Source of the DNA: CAZQGO01 sp964593065
GTDB taxonomy: Bacteria; Oederibacteriota; JAAXVQ01
Direction: 5' to 3'
DNA length: 64,000 nucleotides
Assembly: GCA_964593065.1 (NCBI GenBank)
Contig: CAZQGO010000008.1
Coordinates: 1-64,000, forward strand
A program made the translations under genes and the position numbers. Under the pieces are notes generated by a model. That model was not told the DNA's origin, ran no database searches, and saw only the letters and a list, made by a program, of their open reading frames with translations. Below, piece by piece: positions 42,838 through 51,472 of this stretch. Positions within the stretch are counted from its first letter, which is position 1; the number at the start of each line of letters is the position of its first letter.

Positions 42838-43536
42838 TTACTGGAAACCCAGGGTATCCAGGAAATAAACCCCGCCATTGTATAAATATATTTCCACGTT
42901 CATGATTTTGCTTTTGTCCAGGGGCGAGGCAAACTGGCTCAGGTCCCAATAAATCAAAGACCATTGGTTCAAGGTGGTGCTCATGGACGACCAGGCCTCC
43001 TGGGATTGGCCCAGGTTGTCGTACAGGGCCAACTTGACGGTATTCCCTCCCGCATAGCCGGACGTATCATATACCCAGATCAGAAAATTCCGGGTATAGG
43101 TCATATCAATGGGATTCCCGCCGGAGGACGGGTAGATTTTCACGGTGCCGCCGTTGTCGCCGCTGGCAGGCGCCGGTATGGTGATTTGCAGGGCCCGGGC
43201 ATTGTCGTGCACCGGGGTGGCCGCAAAGGTCGAGGTGGCGCGCCAGACATCCTGGAAATAGATGTCATTGAGGGTACCGTTGCCGGTCTCGAAATTCTGA
43301 TAAGCGGCGTAGGTGGGGGTGGGCCTGGGAGTTGCCGTTACGGTCGGTGTGAAATACGTGGTGGGAGTGGAAGTCGGGCTTGGAATCAAATACGGATTCT
43401 GCGTGGGGGTGTGGGTGGGTACATAAGCTCCGGCTGCCGGCGCATCGGGCGCCGTGGGACTTTTGCTGCAGGATTGCGCCGCGATGACAATGAGCAAAAT
43501 CACTCCCAGCCAAGGCCACAGGCGGGATGAGTACAT
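42838..43536 (-). CDS. lipoprotein with Pro/Thr linker and jelly-roll binding module (B)
   Basis: A 232-residue lipoprotein (lipobox AQSC, Cys23; then 'SKSPTAPDAPA', close to 'SKNPTAPEPAP' in its neighbour). The Pro/Thr-rich linker (about 35-75) leads to a domain that starts 'AYQNFETGNGT', contains 'NFLIWVYDTSGYAGGNTVKLAL' in part, and ends 'VYFLDTLGFQ'. The shared mature N-terminus, linker and core show tandem duplication with binding lipoprotein A. It has its own promoter, so the two may be made under different conditions. Confidence 0.78.
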   Translation of the reverse strand: MYSSRLWPWLGVILLIVIAAQSCSKSPTAPDAPAAGAYVPTHTPTQNPYLIPSPTSTPTTYFTPTVTATPRPTPTYAAYQNFETGNGTLNDIYFQDVWRATSTFAATPVHDNARALQITIPAPASGDNGGTVKIYPSSGGNPIDMTYTRNFLIWVYDTSGYAGGNTVKLALYDNLGQSQEAWSSMSTTLNQWSLIYWDLSQFASPLDKSKIMNVEIYLYNGGVYFLDTLGFQ

Positions 43537-43570
43537 CTATCATCACCCCTTAAATTATTTCATTATAATG

Positions 43571-43599
43571 ATAATATCAGCACTTAATAATATTTTCAA
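43571..43599 (-). promoter_or_regulatory. promoter of binding lipoprotein B
   Basis: On the minus strand TTGAAA (43594-43599) and TATTAT (43571-43576) are 17 bases apart in AT-rich DNA. The start site would be near 43564, 28 bases before the ATG. Confidence 0.7.
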
Positions 43600-43629
43600 T
43601 CACTAAAAAACAGAATATTTAGGTTAAAA

Positions 43630-44904
43630 CTAATCAATAATTGCCATTTTTTTATAATTTGTTACGTTTTTCTCTCCGTTTTTCTCAATTATCATCCGAA
43701 ATAGATAAATTCCAGGCGCAATTTTACTAGTGTCCCAGGATATCGTTTGCCGGGCAGGGTGGTTTTCCTTTACTTTTAATACGTTTTCACCGACGATGTT
43801 CACGACTTCCACCACAATGGAATCCACGTTCTGATCTCTCCAGAAGAAATGCACCATCCCCTTGGCCGGATTGGGATAAACTCCGTATTCCGCGGGCATG
43901 GGGGCAATGGAAACCGTGCTGCTGGGGGTTGCCGAGGCGAATGCAGGCACCGGGCTGGCCGTACTACTCGGCGCGGGGGTCGCGGTGCGGGTGGATGAAA
44001 CCGCGGGCGTGAAACTCGGAGTGGCGGTGGCGGTCAGCACGGGTGTGGCCGTGAAGCTGGCCGAGGCCGAGGGCGTCGCCGTGGCCGAGACCACGGGCGT
44101 GGCCGTGTGGGTGGCGGACCAAGTGGCGGAGGGCGTGGCGGTCCTGGTCACGGTTGCCGTTGCGCTGGGCGTGAAGGAAGCGGAAACAGAAGGCGAAGCC
44201 GTGGGCGTGCGCGTGTCGCTGGGCGAAGCGGTCGGGGTGGCGGTGGGCGAGGCCGTGGCCGTCGGCGTCCGGGTAAAAGTCGGCGAGGCGGTGGGTGTCC
44301 GGCTGGGGGTCGGGGTGGGCGGCGAGACCTGGACGTCGTCCAGGAAAAGCGCCGCCTGGCCGGAAGCGTCCTGGGCCCCGGAAATCCAGAACCCGATCTC
44401 CCCCACCTGGTCCCGCGGCGTAATGCCGGAAATGTCCCAGGTCACGGATTGCCAGCCGCTGCTCGGAAAAATGCCCTGGGTGGTTCCTCCGCTGTGATAC
44501 TCCCAACCCAAGCCGTTGTAGCGCCATAAATAGGGCTGCACCCAAAGCCAGTTGGTATTCCAGGTCCCGCCGACCACGCGGACCCAGAGCACGACGTTGT
44601 TCAAGCCGGTATAATCCGCGGACGGGCTGTAGTAGCGCACGCCTTCGCCCTGCACGGCCCCCCCCACGTCCTTGGCGTCCAGGTTCAGGGGGTAGGCCAG
44701 ACTGCGGCTGCCGCCGTGGGCCGTGGCCGTGGTGTTGGCCGGCGCTCCCAGGCTGATGTTGCTGACCTTGTCCTGCCAGCTTTGCGTGGTGCCGTCTTCA
44801 AAATCATACAGAACCGGCGTTGCGGCCAACGCGAGCGCGGTCCCGGTCAGAACGACGCCCGTTGCCAGCAAGCCGGCCCGCATGCCAATGCCATGCCGCG
44901 TCAT
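43630..44904 (-). CDS. secreted binding protein with Thr/Ser-Pro linker and type-IX-like sorting domain
   Basis: The start at 44904 has GGGGGG nine bases upstream and gives a signal peptide (about 1-28). The 424-residue product has a jelly-roll domain (about 30-205) homologous to the protein at 14361-15068, then about 125 residues of Thr/Ser/Pro/Ala repeats ('TPSATATVTRTATPSA'), then a C-terminal domain with 'YGVYPNPAKGMVHFFW', 'VVEVVNIVGENV' and 'KIAPGIYLFRMI'. That is the layout of type IX (Por) A-class sorting domains. The last 70 codons are much more AT-rich than the linker (Lys/Asn/Ile-rich), hinting that the sorting domain was acquired separately. Confidence 0.82.
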   Translation of the reverse strand: MTRHGIGMRAGLLATGVVLTGTALALAATPVLYDFEDGTTQSWQDKVSNISLGAPANTTATAHGGSRSLAYPLNLDAKDVGGAVQGEGVRYYSPSADYTGLNNVVLWVRVVGGTWNTNWLWVQPYLWRYNGLGWEYHSGGTTQGIFPSSGWQSVTWDISGITPRDQVGEIGFWISGAQDASGQAALFLDDVQVSPPTPTPSRTPTASPTFTRTPTATASPTATPTASPSDTRTPTASPSVSASFTPSATATVTRTATPSATWSATHTATPVVSATATPSASASFTATPVLTATATPSFTPAVSSTRTATPAPSSTASPVPAFASATPSSTVSIAPMPAEYGVYPNPAKGMVHFFWRDQNVDSIVVEVVNIVGENVLKVKENHPARQTISWDTSKIAPGIYLFRMIIEKNGEKNVTNYKKMAIID

Positions 44905-44975
44905 CTGCAGCCACCCCCCTTTTCCATGCACCCTCCGCCCTCACGGGGCGCCCCTATTTTCCCCTTATCCGGAAT

Positions 44976-45002
44976 ATTTGACAATCCGATTTTCGGTCAA
45001 AT
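44976..45002. promoter_or_regulatory. inverted repeat upstream of the secreted binding protein gene
   Basis: The arms ATTTGAC and GTCAAAT flank a 13-bp centre that itself contains CCGA-TTT-TCGG. It lies 72 bases before the ATG at 44904. On the minus strand it includes TTGACC, which with TATTCC 18 bases on could be a weak promoter. It could be an operator or a hairpin. Confidence 0.4.
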
Positions 45003-45020
45003 TGCGGATAAAATAAAAAA

Positions 45021-45050
45021 CCTCTCCCCCGCCTGGCGGCGGGGGAGAGG
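45021..45050 (-). terminator. intrinsic terminator of the GH94-GH35 operon
   Basis: A perfect 13-bp GC stem (CCTCTCCCCCGCC and its complement, 45021-45033 and 45038-45050) with a four-base loop is followed on the minus strand by TTTTTTATTTTA. It begins 22 bases after the GH35 stop. Confidence 0.93.
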
Positions 45051-45071
45051 CGGGAGCGCAGAGAAGCGGTC

Positions 45072-47828
45072 CTATGCCAGGCGCAGCTCGAGCCGGTTTT
45101 CCTTGGCCTCGAAGAAGCTCTCGAAGCGCGGTTCCTCCAGAAAGCCCTTGGGCCCCTCCAGGAGGATGACCAGCACGTTCTCGTCCTGCAGATAGGGTTC
45201 GGGAATGTAGAATTCGTTCTGCGGGCCCGCGGATTCATACCAGGCCACGGCTTTGCCGTTCACGTACGCGAAGCAGCGCTGTTCGGCCATGGGGATCACC
45301 AGCTTCACGGCGTAAGTCCAGCCCGGCGATTTCCGGAAGCTGAATTTCCGCCGCAGCCACACCAGGACGCCGAGCTCCTCGCCCATGAGGTATTTGCGCC
45401 CGGCCGGAACGGTCTGCCAGGCGCCGTCGTCGTAGCCGAGCTCCGTGACCCGGTCCAGCACTCCGGTCAGCTGTTGCCGCACCTTGAATTCCGTGATCTT
45501 GGCGCGGAAGGCCTTGCCCCGGGCCTGGCCCTTGACGACGACGGGCTGCATGATGCCGCTGTACTTTTTGATGGCTCCCTCGTGGGGGTGCGACTTGTTG
45601 TGGAAGAAGTTCTGGTAGCAGACGGCCAAAACGTTCTTGCCCGTCTTGACCGCGCCCTGGAGGTTGATTTCCGCCAGGGTGGTGATCCCGCTCCACACCA
45701 GCCGGCCGTTGACGAAGACATACTGCCGGTCGGTGGCATTGCCCGGGTAGAACATCATCACGTCCTTGGCGCCCGCGGGCACCTCGAATTCGGCCCGGTA
45801 CCAGTGATAGCCGTGCTCGAGCAGGCCCGCCTCCTCCAGGGAGACGGGTTTTTTGAGGCGCGTCCAGGACCGGTCCGGATATTTCGGCTGGATCTCGGCG
45901 GTATCGGTCTTCAGCTTCCAATCGCCCTGCCACGCGAAGCGGAGGGGTTCCTCCTTCGGCACCCGCACGGAAAAAACCGATCCCGTGCCGTCCGCCGGGC
46001 GCACCTCGACCGGCCGGCCGTCGCAGGTGACGGCCTGCAGGGCCTTGGGGCCGAAATAATGAAAGCGGTTCTCCGAGCCGTTGCGCAGGTCCACGGTCAG
46101 GCGCACCAGGCGGTCCTGCTCCTGGATCTCCTTCACCCAGTACGCGTCCGCGATCAGGAGCCCGTCCTGCAGGCCTTCCACCTTGCCGGCCAGGGATTTT
46201 TCCAGGAGAAAGAGCAGGTGTCCGCGCACCTTGAGGATCTGGATCCCCTGGTGGGTGTAGCGCAGGCGCGCCCGGCCGCCGGCGTCCCCGATCTCGACGC
46301 GCCCGGACAGGACCCGGACCTCGCCGGCCGGGACGCTCAAGATCGTCTCGCCCTCGCGCCCGGCCCGGCCCGACAGGCCGAACATCACGCCCTGGCTGGT
46401 GCGCTGGACGAAGGCCAGCTCCGAGGTGGAACGCACCACGGTCAGGTCGGCGCCCGGGACCTTCACGTTGACCGGAAACAGCAGGGTTTCGTGCGCGCCC
46501 ACGGTCAGCTGCGGGAACACCGCTTCCCCGCCCGCCCGGCCCACGCTCACGGTCTTGGGCTGGCCGCTGAGGTTGCGGATGCACGCCAGCATTTCCTCGC
46601 CCCGCCGCCTGGTGATCACCTTGAATTTTTCCGTGGCGTGGGACAGGGTCGTGTCGGGCTCCGTGCGGTCCAGGTGCATCCACTGCACCTGTTCCCCGCC
46701 GGACAGCACCTGCAGGTCCTCCACGTTGTCCGAAGACAGCAGCAGGTCCTGGTAGTCGCGCGTGAAGCGCGTGAAGCCCTTGATCCAATCGTAGCGTTCG
46801 GGCATCAGCTCGCCCCACTCCCGCACGGGCGAGCCGCCGAAATCGAAGCTGGTGGTCAGGCCGAACCCGGGGATCTTGACGCCGTAGACGTTGCCCCGGC
46901 TGCCCCAGAAGGGAAAAGTGGTGCCGCCGACGAACATATAATAATTGAGGACCGACGCGCCCTCCATGACCACGCTCTTGGTGACGCCTTCGGTCAGATC
47001 CAGGCCCGGAAAGTACCAGGGCTGGCCGTGCATCCCGAACCAGGCCACCTGCAGTTCGAGGATCATGGTCGGGCTGTCCGGCTGGCCGCTCTTGGCCCGC
47101 ATGATCTTGTCGTCGAAATGCTCGAACTGCCACATCCAGTCGCCGAAGAAGGGGATGTTGGGATAATAGGTCCGCGTGTCGATGATGCCCTTGCCCCGCA
47201 GAAATTCCGCCTCGTTGGCGAATTTGGGCAGGTCCAGCCCGTCCTGCTCCATGATTTTTTTAAGGCGCATGAAGTAGGTGACGGCGTCTTTCAGGGTGAT
47301 CTTGTCCTCTCCGTAGTGGATGAGGTGGTCGTACTCGTTCTCCACCTGCAGGCAGAAGACATTGCCCCCGTTCGTGGCCAGGTAGGGGCGGATGACGTCG
47401 GCCACCCGGCCGTACCATTTTTCCACGTACTTCAGGTACTTGTCGTTCAAGACGCGCAAGGGCACCTTTTTGCCCAGCAGCCAGTCGGGATGCCCGCCGA
47501 AATCCAGCTCCGCGCAGCAGTAGGGGCCGGGCTTCAGGATGAGAAACAACCCGTGCCGCGTGCACAGTTCGATGAAGCGCACCAGGTCCTGGTCGCCGGA
47601 CCAGCGTTCCTGCCCCTCGAACGGCTCGTGCCAGTTCCAGGGAATGTAGGTGGTGACCAGGTTCGCCCCGGACCGTTTCATCTTGATGATCCGGTCCTCC
47701 CAGAGCTCGTGGGGCGTGCGGAAATAATGGAATTCGCCCCCGATGAGCAATTCCCGCTTTCCCCGGATCGTAAAGCTCCGGGCATCGTATTTCACGGCGT
47801 GAAGGTCTTTCTTCGCTGGCATGGCCAT
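45072..47828 (-). CDS. GH35 family glycoside hydrolase (beta-galactosidase type), cytoplasmic
   Basis: A 918-residue protein without signal peptide. The N-terminal barrel has GH35 marks: 'GGEFHYFRTP', 'NLVTTYIPWNWHEP', 'GPYCCAELDFGGHPDWLL', the acid/base Glu165 in 'QVENEY', and the probable nucleophile Glu258 in 'MILELQVAWF'. Beta domains follow, including two GH2/GH35-type sugar-binding folds ('YHWYRAEFEVPAG...YVFVNGRLVWSG', 'RCFAYVNGKAVAW'). Most GH35 enzymes are beta-galactosidases, but exo-beta-glucosaminidases and others exist. Being cytoplasmic and 58 bases after a GH94 phosphorylase gene, it likely trims imported oligosaccharides. Confidence 0.9.
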   Translation of the reverse strand: MAMPAKKDLHAVKYDARSFTIRGKRELLIGGEFHYFRTPHELWEDRIIKMKRSGANLVTTYIPWNWHEPFEGQERWSGDQDLVRFIELCTRHGLFLILKPGPYCCAELDFGGHPDWLLGKKVPLRVLNDKYLKYVEKWYGRVADVIRPYLATNGGNVFCLQVENEYDHLIHYGEDKITLKDAVTYFMRLKKIMEQDGLDLPKFANEAEFLRGKGIIDTRTYYPNIPFFGDWMWQFEHFDDKIMRAKSGQPDSPTMILELQVAWFGMHGQPWYFPGLDLTEGVTKSVVMEGASVLNYYMFVGGTTFPFWGSRGNVYGVKIPGFGLTTSFDFGGSPVREWGELMPERYDWIKGFTRFTRDYQDLLLSSDNVEDLQVLSGGEQVQWMHLDRTEPDTTLSHATEKFKVITRRRGEEMLACIRNLSGQPKTVSVGRAGGEAVFPQLTVGAHETLLFPVNVKVPGADLTVVRSTSELAFVQRTSQGVMFGLSGRAGREGETILSVPAGEVRVLSGRVEIGDAGGRARLRYTHQGIQILKVRGHLLFLLEKSLAGKVEGLQDGLLIADAYWVKEIQEQDRLVRLTVDLRNGSENRFHYFGPKALQAVTCDGRPVEVRPADGTGSVFSVRVPKEEPLRFAWQGDWKLKTDTAEIQPKYPDRSWTRLKKPVSLEEAGLLEHGYHWYRAEFEVPAGAKDVMMFYPGNATDRQYVFVNGRLVWSGITTLAEINLQGAVKTGKNVLAVCYQNFFHNKSHPHEGAIKKYSGIMQPVVVKGQARGKAFRAKITEFKVRQQLTGVLDRVTELGYDDGAWQTVPAGRKYLMGEELGVLVWLRRKFSFRKSPGWTYAVKLVIPMAEQRCFAYVNGKAVAWYESAGPQNEFYIPEPYLQDENVLVILLEGPKGFLEEPRFESFFEAKENRLELRLA

Positions 47829-47886
47829 GGAATCCTTTCTGTTTCCAGGTTGAAATGCGGCCGCGTCCGGGGCGCGCCCCCCTGCG

Positions 47887-50800
47887 TCAGCCCAAGTGCA
47901 CGTCGATCCGTTCCGCCTCCCGGTTCCGGAGCCGGCGCGCCAAGTCGCCCGTGACCGTCGGGCCCGCGACGCGGGCGGTGGCGCCGCCCGGGAAGGTGAG
48001 GGTCAGGGATTGCGGCCCGACCGCCTGGGGGCCGTAGGTGGCGCGGCGCTTGGGATTGTGCAGCACCACCAGGGTGCGTCCCAGGAACATGAAACTGAAG
48101 GTGCGGGCCGGCAGGGTCACGTCCTCCCAGCCCCGGCCCAAGTCCAGGCGCTCGCGCGCCTCCCGGCGGGTGAACAGCCAGGCGGGCAGGACCGGCTCGA
48201 AGCGCAGGCTGAGCTCGCCCCGGGCGTCGACGCGGAAGGGGCGGGCGCCCACCGTCATGAGCAGGAGGATGTGGATGAACTCCGCCGTGGAGCCGGAGAG
48301 GCGGGCCACGAAACCCGTGCCGTGCAGCTTCGGGTCCGGGTTGGCGCTGCTGGCGATGAAGGAGGAATTTTCCAGGATGCTGCGGCCGTAGGTGGCCGGG
48401 TCCAGGAACGGGACCAGGACGCGGGTGAAGGCCGAGTAAAACTCCGGCGCCAAGCCCGCGCGCAGGAGTTCCAGCAGGTACTTGTACTCCATGTGCATCC
48501 AGATGGATTCGTTTTCCAGCCAGCCCGGGGAAAAAATCTTGGTGCGGCCGATCTCCATGGGCTGGTCCGCGAGCGACTCGTTGACCTTGTACATCTTCAG
48601 CTTGCGGTCGTACAGCCCGCTGCGCTGGATCGCGCCGGCCAAGGCCCGGGCGCGCTGCGGGTCGGTGGCGGTGCGCAGGGTGTGCACCGGTCCCTCGAGG
48701 AAGAGGGGCAGCGGGACCTGCTGGAAGCGTTTGGGCCGGAAGCAGGCCAGGCCCCTGGCGTTGCGCTTCACCTGCCGGCCGTCGCCCTCCCCCAGGGTGA
48801 TTTCCTCGTATTCCGCCACGCGGTTGATGAAATAGGTATAGGGCACGCCGCGCTTGGGATCCCAGGCGCGCTCGAGGCCCTCCTCCAGCTTGCGCAGCGC
48901 GAGCTGCAGGAACTCCCGGACCTCGTCCGCGCGCACCGCGGTTTCCTCGCCGCTGATGCCGAGGCGCGTCAGGTCGCGGTAGCGCTCCTTGGCGGTCGCG
49001 GCCTGGTCCCAGAACTCCATGCGGCTGACCGCCTCCCGGCCCCCGAAATACTTCTGCAGCAGCCGGGCCAGGGTGGTCATGAAATCGTAGTTCTCCTTGA
49101 ACAGGAGCCAGGTCTGCTCCGGCGCCACCCGCAGGTCCTGGAAGGCCTGCAGCAGGAAGAGGATGTGCCGCTTGAGCTCCAGGCTTTCGTTCAAGCTGGA
49201 GCCCAGGAGCCCGGGCAGGCCGTTTAAGGCGTCGTACCAGTTGGGCTTGTCGGATTCCATTTCCAAGCCCACGCCCTCGGGATCCAGGGAAGCGAGCTTG
49301 TTGGTCACCAGGCACAGGAGCTTGTTGACCAGGGTCGTGCGGTAAATCTTGCCGGAGCCGAACTGGGTGCGCACCTCGTTGGGGCTTTCGCTCCGGCGCC
49401 CGATGAGGGCCTCTTTCTCCGCGTCGTGGACCACGGCCTGGAGCTGCATGGGGTTCCCTTCCCAGACCACGTACTTGTCCCGGCGGGGTGCCACGCGGTA
49501 ATGATTGTCGAAAAAAGTAAAGGTCTTTTTCTCCAGCAGGAGCCAGCGCAGTTTCTCCGGATACAGCGCCAGGTAGTTTTCCACCAGGTCCAGGTTGTAG
49601 GTCCAGTGGTCGGACCAGAAGCCGTGGCCGTAATCGGTCTCCTGGTGCTTGTCGCAGGCCGCCAGCAGCTCGCTTAAAAACTCGTCGGGAGTCCGCTTGA
49701 GTTTCAGCCCGTCCTGCGCCAGCTGCGCCAGGAGCTCTCCGGGCGCAAACCCCCGCTCCAAGGCGGCCAGCACGCGCGCCCCGTGCTCCGGCGCGAAGGC
49801 GCGGGCGACCAGGCCTGCCACGGCCTCCCGGTCCCGCAGGCTGAAGCGGGTGGCCTTGACCACCAGGGGGTTGAAGCCGTCCAGCTGCAGCAAGTCGTAA
49901 AAATGCTCGACGTTCCCCTCTTCCACGTCGGGATTGAAAAACAGGTCGCTGCGGCGGTTCTGGTTGACGTCGCGGAAATTGCCGTTGCCCTGGGAATACG
50001 GGGTCGGCGACAGGCGGTAGTCGTTGTAGTCCCGCTCCAGGTCCCCGTGCTTGCGCGAATACAAGTGCAGGGTGGTGCGTTTTTCACCGTGGCGGAGGGT
50101 GACGGGCAGGCCGCCGCGCAGGACATTGTCCAGGAAATTCTGGCGGCAGTAGAGGTTGAAGGCCGGCGCGGAGGTGTGCACCCACTGGTTCTGCGTCAGG
50201 CGCTCGATCCCTTCCGCGTTCTGGCGGCGTTTCTCCTCCAGGTATTTCGCGTTCAGCCGCGGGGGCAGCAGGCGGTTGAGTTCCTGCTCCGAGCCCGCGT
50301 GGCCGATGATGGAGGCGAAGGTGAAGGTCGCGCCCGCGCCCAGCGTGGCCGCGAAGGGCGCCAGGGCGCAGGGCAGCCGGTTTTCCAGGATCTGTTTCCC
50401 GGCGACCTTGAAGGGGGTCTGCCGCAGGAACCGCGCGGGATGGGCATAGTCCGTCAGGCCGTCGAACACCCATTCGGGATCCACCACCGGCGCGGCGAGC
50501 TTCACGCTCCGGGCGCCGACCTCGAAGCCGGCGTAGAAGTTTCCGGCCTTGATCCTGATGACCTCGGGCCGGTCCTCCTGTTTGACCTTGCCCTTGAAAA
50601 ACGGCAGCCGGCGCTGGAGATTGGTGACCTCGACGAAGGACTCGACCAGGCGCCGCATGTTCTTGAGGTTGTAATTGTCCACGCCGAAGGGAATGATGAG
50701 CGGCAGGCCGTCCAGGCCTTCCAGGCGCTGCGGCCGGCGCTTGAGGTTCTGGATTCTCAGGATGCGGATCAAGCCGGCGTAGGCGTCCTCGGGAACGTTG

Positions 50801-51225
50801 AAGTAATCCACCGAGAACTTCAAGCCCAGGGTGGCGTTCTCCTCCTCCAGCGTGAGCTGGGCCGGGCGGATGATCATGCGCTGCCTGCGCCGCTGGCCGT
50901 CGTCGGCCAGGCGGTTTTGAAACGGTTCGTAGAATTTTTGCTTCTTCCCCTGCAGCAGCTTGATGAAGGTCCGGAATCCCTGGTTGGCCGTCAGCTGGTA
51001 GGCGCGGTTGGCGGACAGGAATTCCATGATGGGGTGTTCCTTGTCCTCGATGCCGAGGCTGCACAGGCACTGTCCGCGGTTGACGTAAAATGCCCACATG
51101 GGAATACCGTGCGGGCCCGCGATGCCGGGGAAAAAACTCGCGAAGGGTTTGGCGAGATTGTAGTTTTCAATGATGAATTCCCCGGTTTTTCCCAGATGAT
51201 AATCGGGCTGGGTGGAAGGGTTCAT
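47887..51225 (-). CDS. GH94 phosphorylase, 1,2-beta-oligoglucan phosphorylase-like
   Basis: A 1,112-residue cytoplasmic protein. The start ('MNPSTQPDYHLG') lies 15 bases after AAAGGAG, a long spacing, but it is the only plausible ATG. The N-terminus 'KPFASFFPGIAGPHGIPMWAFYVNRGQ' (here in two parts at about 26-52) and 'GNFRDVNQNRRSDLFFNPDVEEG', 'GFWSDHWTYNLDLVENYL' resemble the large GH94 enzymes that act on beta-1,2-glucan oligomers (about 1,090-1,110 residues). Those phosphorolyse the chain to glucose 1-phosphate. The substrate is assigned from memory of family patterns and could be another beta-glucan. It is first in the operon with GH35. Confidence 0.78.
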   Translation of the reverse strand: MNPSTQPDYHLGKTGEFIIENYNLAKPFASFFPGIAGPHGIPMWAFYVNRGQCLCSLGIEDKEHPIMEFLSANRAYQLTANQGFRTFIKLLQGKKQKFYEPFQNRLADDGQRRRQRMIIRPAQLTLEEENATLGLKFSVDYFNVPEDAYAGLIRILRIQNLKRRPQRLEGLDGLPLIIPFGVDNYNLKNMRRLVESFVEVTNLQRRLPFFKGKVKQEDRPEVIRIKAGNFYAGFEVGARSVKLAAPVVDPEWVFDGLTDYAHPARFLRQTPFKVAGKQILENRLPCALAPFAATLGAGATFTFASIIGHAGSEQELNRLLPPRLNAKYLEEKRRQNAEGIERLTQNQWVHTSAPAFNLYCRQNFLDNVLRGGLPVTLRHGEKRTTLHLYSRKHGDLERDYNDYRLSPTPYSQGNGNFRDVNQNRRSDLFFNPDVEEGNVEHFYDLLQLDGFNPLVVKATRFSLRDREAVAGLVARAFAPEHGARVLAALERGFAPGELLAQLAQDGLKLKRTPDEFLSELLAACDKHQETDYGHGFWSDHWTYNLDLVENYLALYPEKLRWLLLEKKTFTFFDNHYRVAPRRDKYVVWEGNPMQLQAVVHDAEKEALIGRRSESPNEVRTQFGSGKIYRTTLVNKLLCLVTNKLASLDPEGVGLEMESDKPNWYDALNGLPGLLGSSLNESLELKRHILFLLQAFQDLRVAPEQTWLLFKENYDFMTTLARLLQKYFGGREAVSRMEFWDQAATAKERYRDLTRLGISGEETAVRADEVREFLQLALRKLEEGLERAWDPKRGVPYTYFINRVAEYEEITLGEGDGRQVKRNARGLACFRPKRFQQVPLPLFLEGPVHTLRTATDPQRARALAGAIQRSGLYDRKLKMYKVNESLADQPMEIGRTKIFSPGWLENESIWMHMEYKYLLELLRAGLAPEFYSAFTRVLVPFLDPATYGRSILENSSFIASSANPDPKLHGTGFVARLSGSTAEFIHILLLMTVGARPFRVDARGELSLRFEPVLPAWLFTRREARERLDLGRGWEDVTLPARTFSFMFLGRTLVVLHNPKRRATYGPQAVGPQSLTLTFPGGATARVAGPTVTGDLARRLRNREAERIDVHLG

Positions 51226-51290
51226 GGCCGCTCGTGTTTCTCCTTTAAAAATAATGATATTTCCAGAAGGGTTAAAAAAATTTAAGGGCA

Positions 51291-51319
51291 ATTATAACGA
51301 CATCATCCGCGCCTGTCAA
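51291..51319 (-). promoter_or_regulatory. consensus sigma-70 promoter of the GH94-GH35 operon
   Basis: On the minus strand a perfect TTGACA (51314-51319) and a perfect TATAAT (51291-51296) are exactly 17 bases apart. The start site near 51284 gives a leader of about 59 bases. A full-consensus promoter suggests strong or repressor-controlled expression. Confidence 0.9.
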
Positions 51320-51395
51320 GCCTATTCACGGGTAAGGGCCGGAATTCGGAAAATGCGCGCAGCCTGCGAAACGCATAGGCCGCGGCCGCAAAGTG

Positions 51396-51404
51396 TGCTA
51401 TAAT
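51396..51404 (+). promoter_or_regulatory. extended -10 promoter of the exported binding protein-GH5 operon
   Basis: TGCTATAAT (TGn plus perfect TATAAT at 51399-51404) lies 69 bases before the ATG at 51473. No good -35 box is present, as often with extended -10 promoters. It is 77 bases from the divergent GH94 promoter, so one regulator could control both. Confidence 0.65.
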
Positions 51405-51472
51405 TAAAGGATTATACGGTTCAAGCGCGTCTGGAATCCTGGCGGAAGATTGGCGCGGAGAGGACGGTGGGT

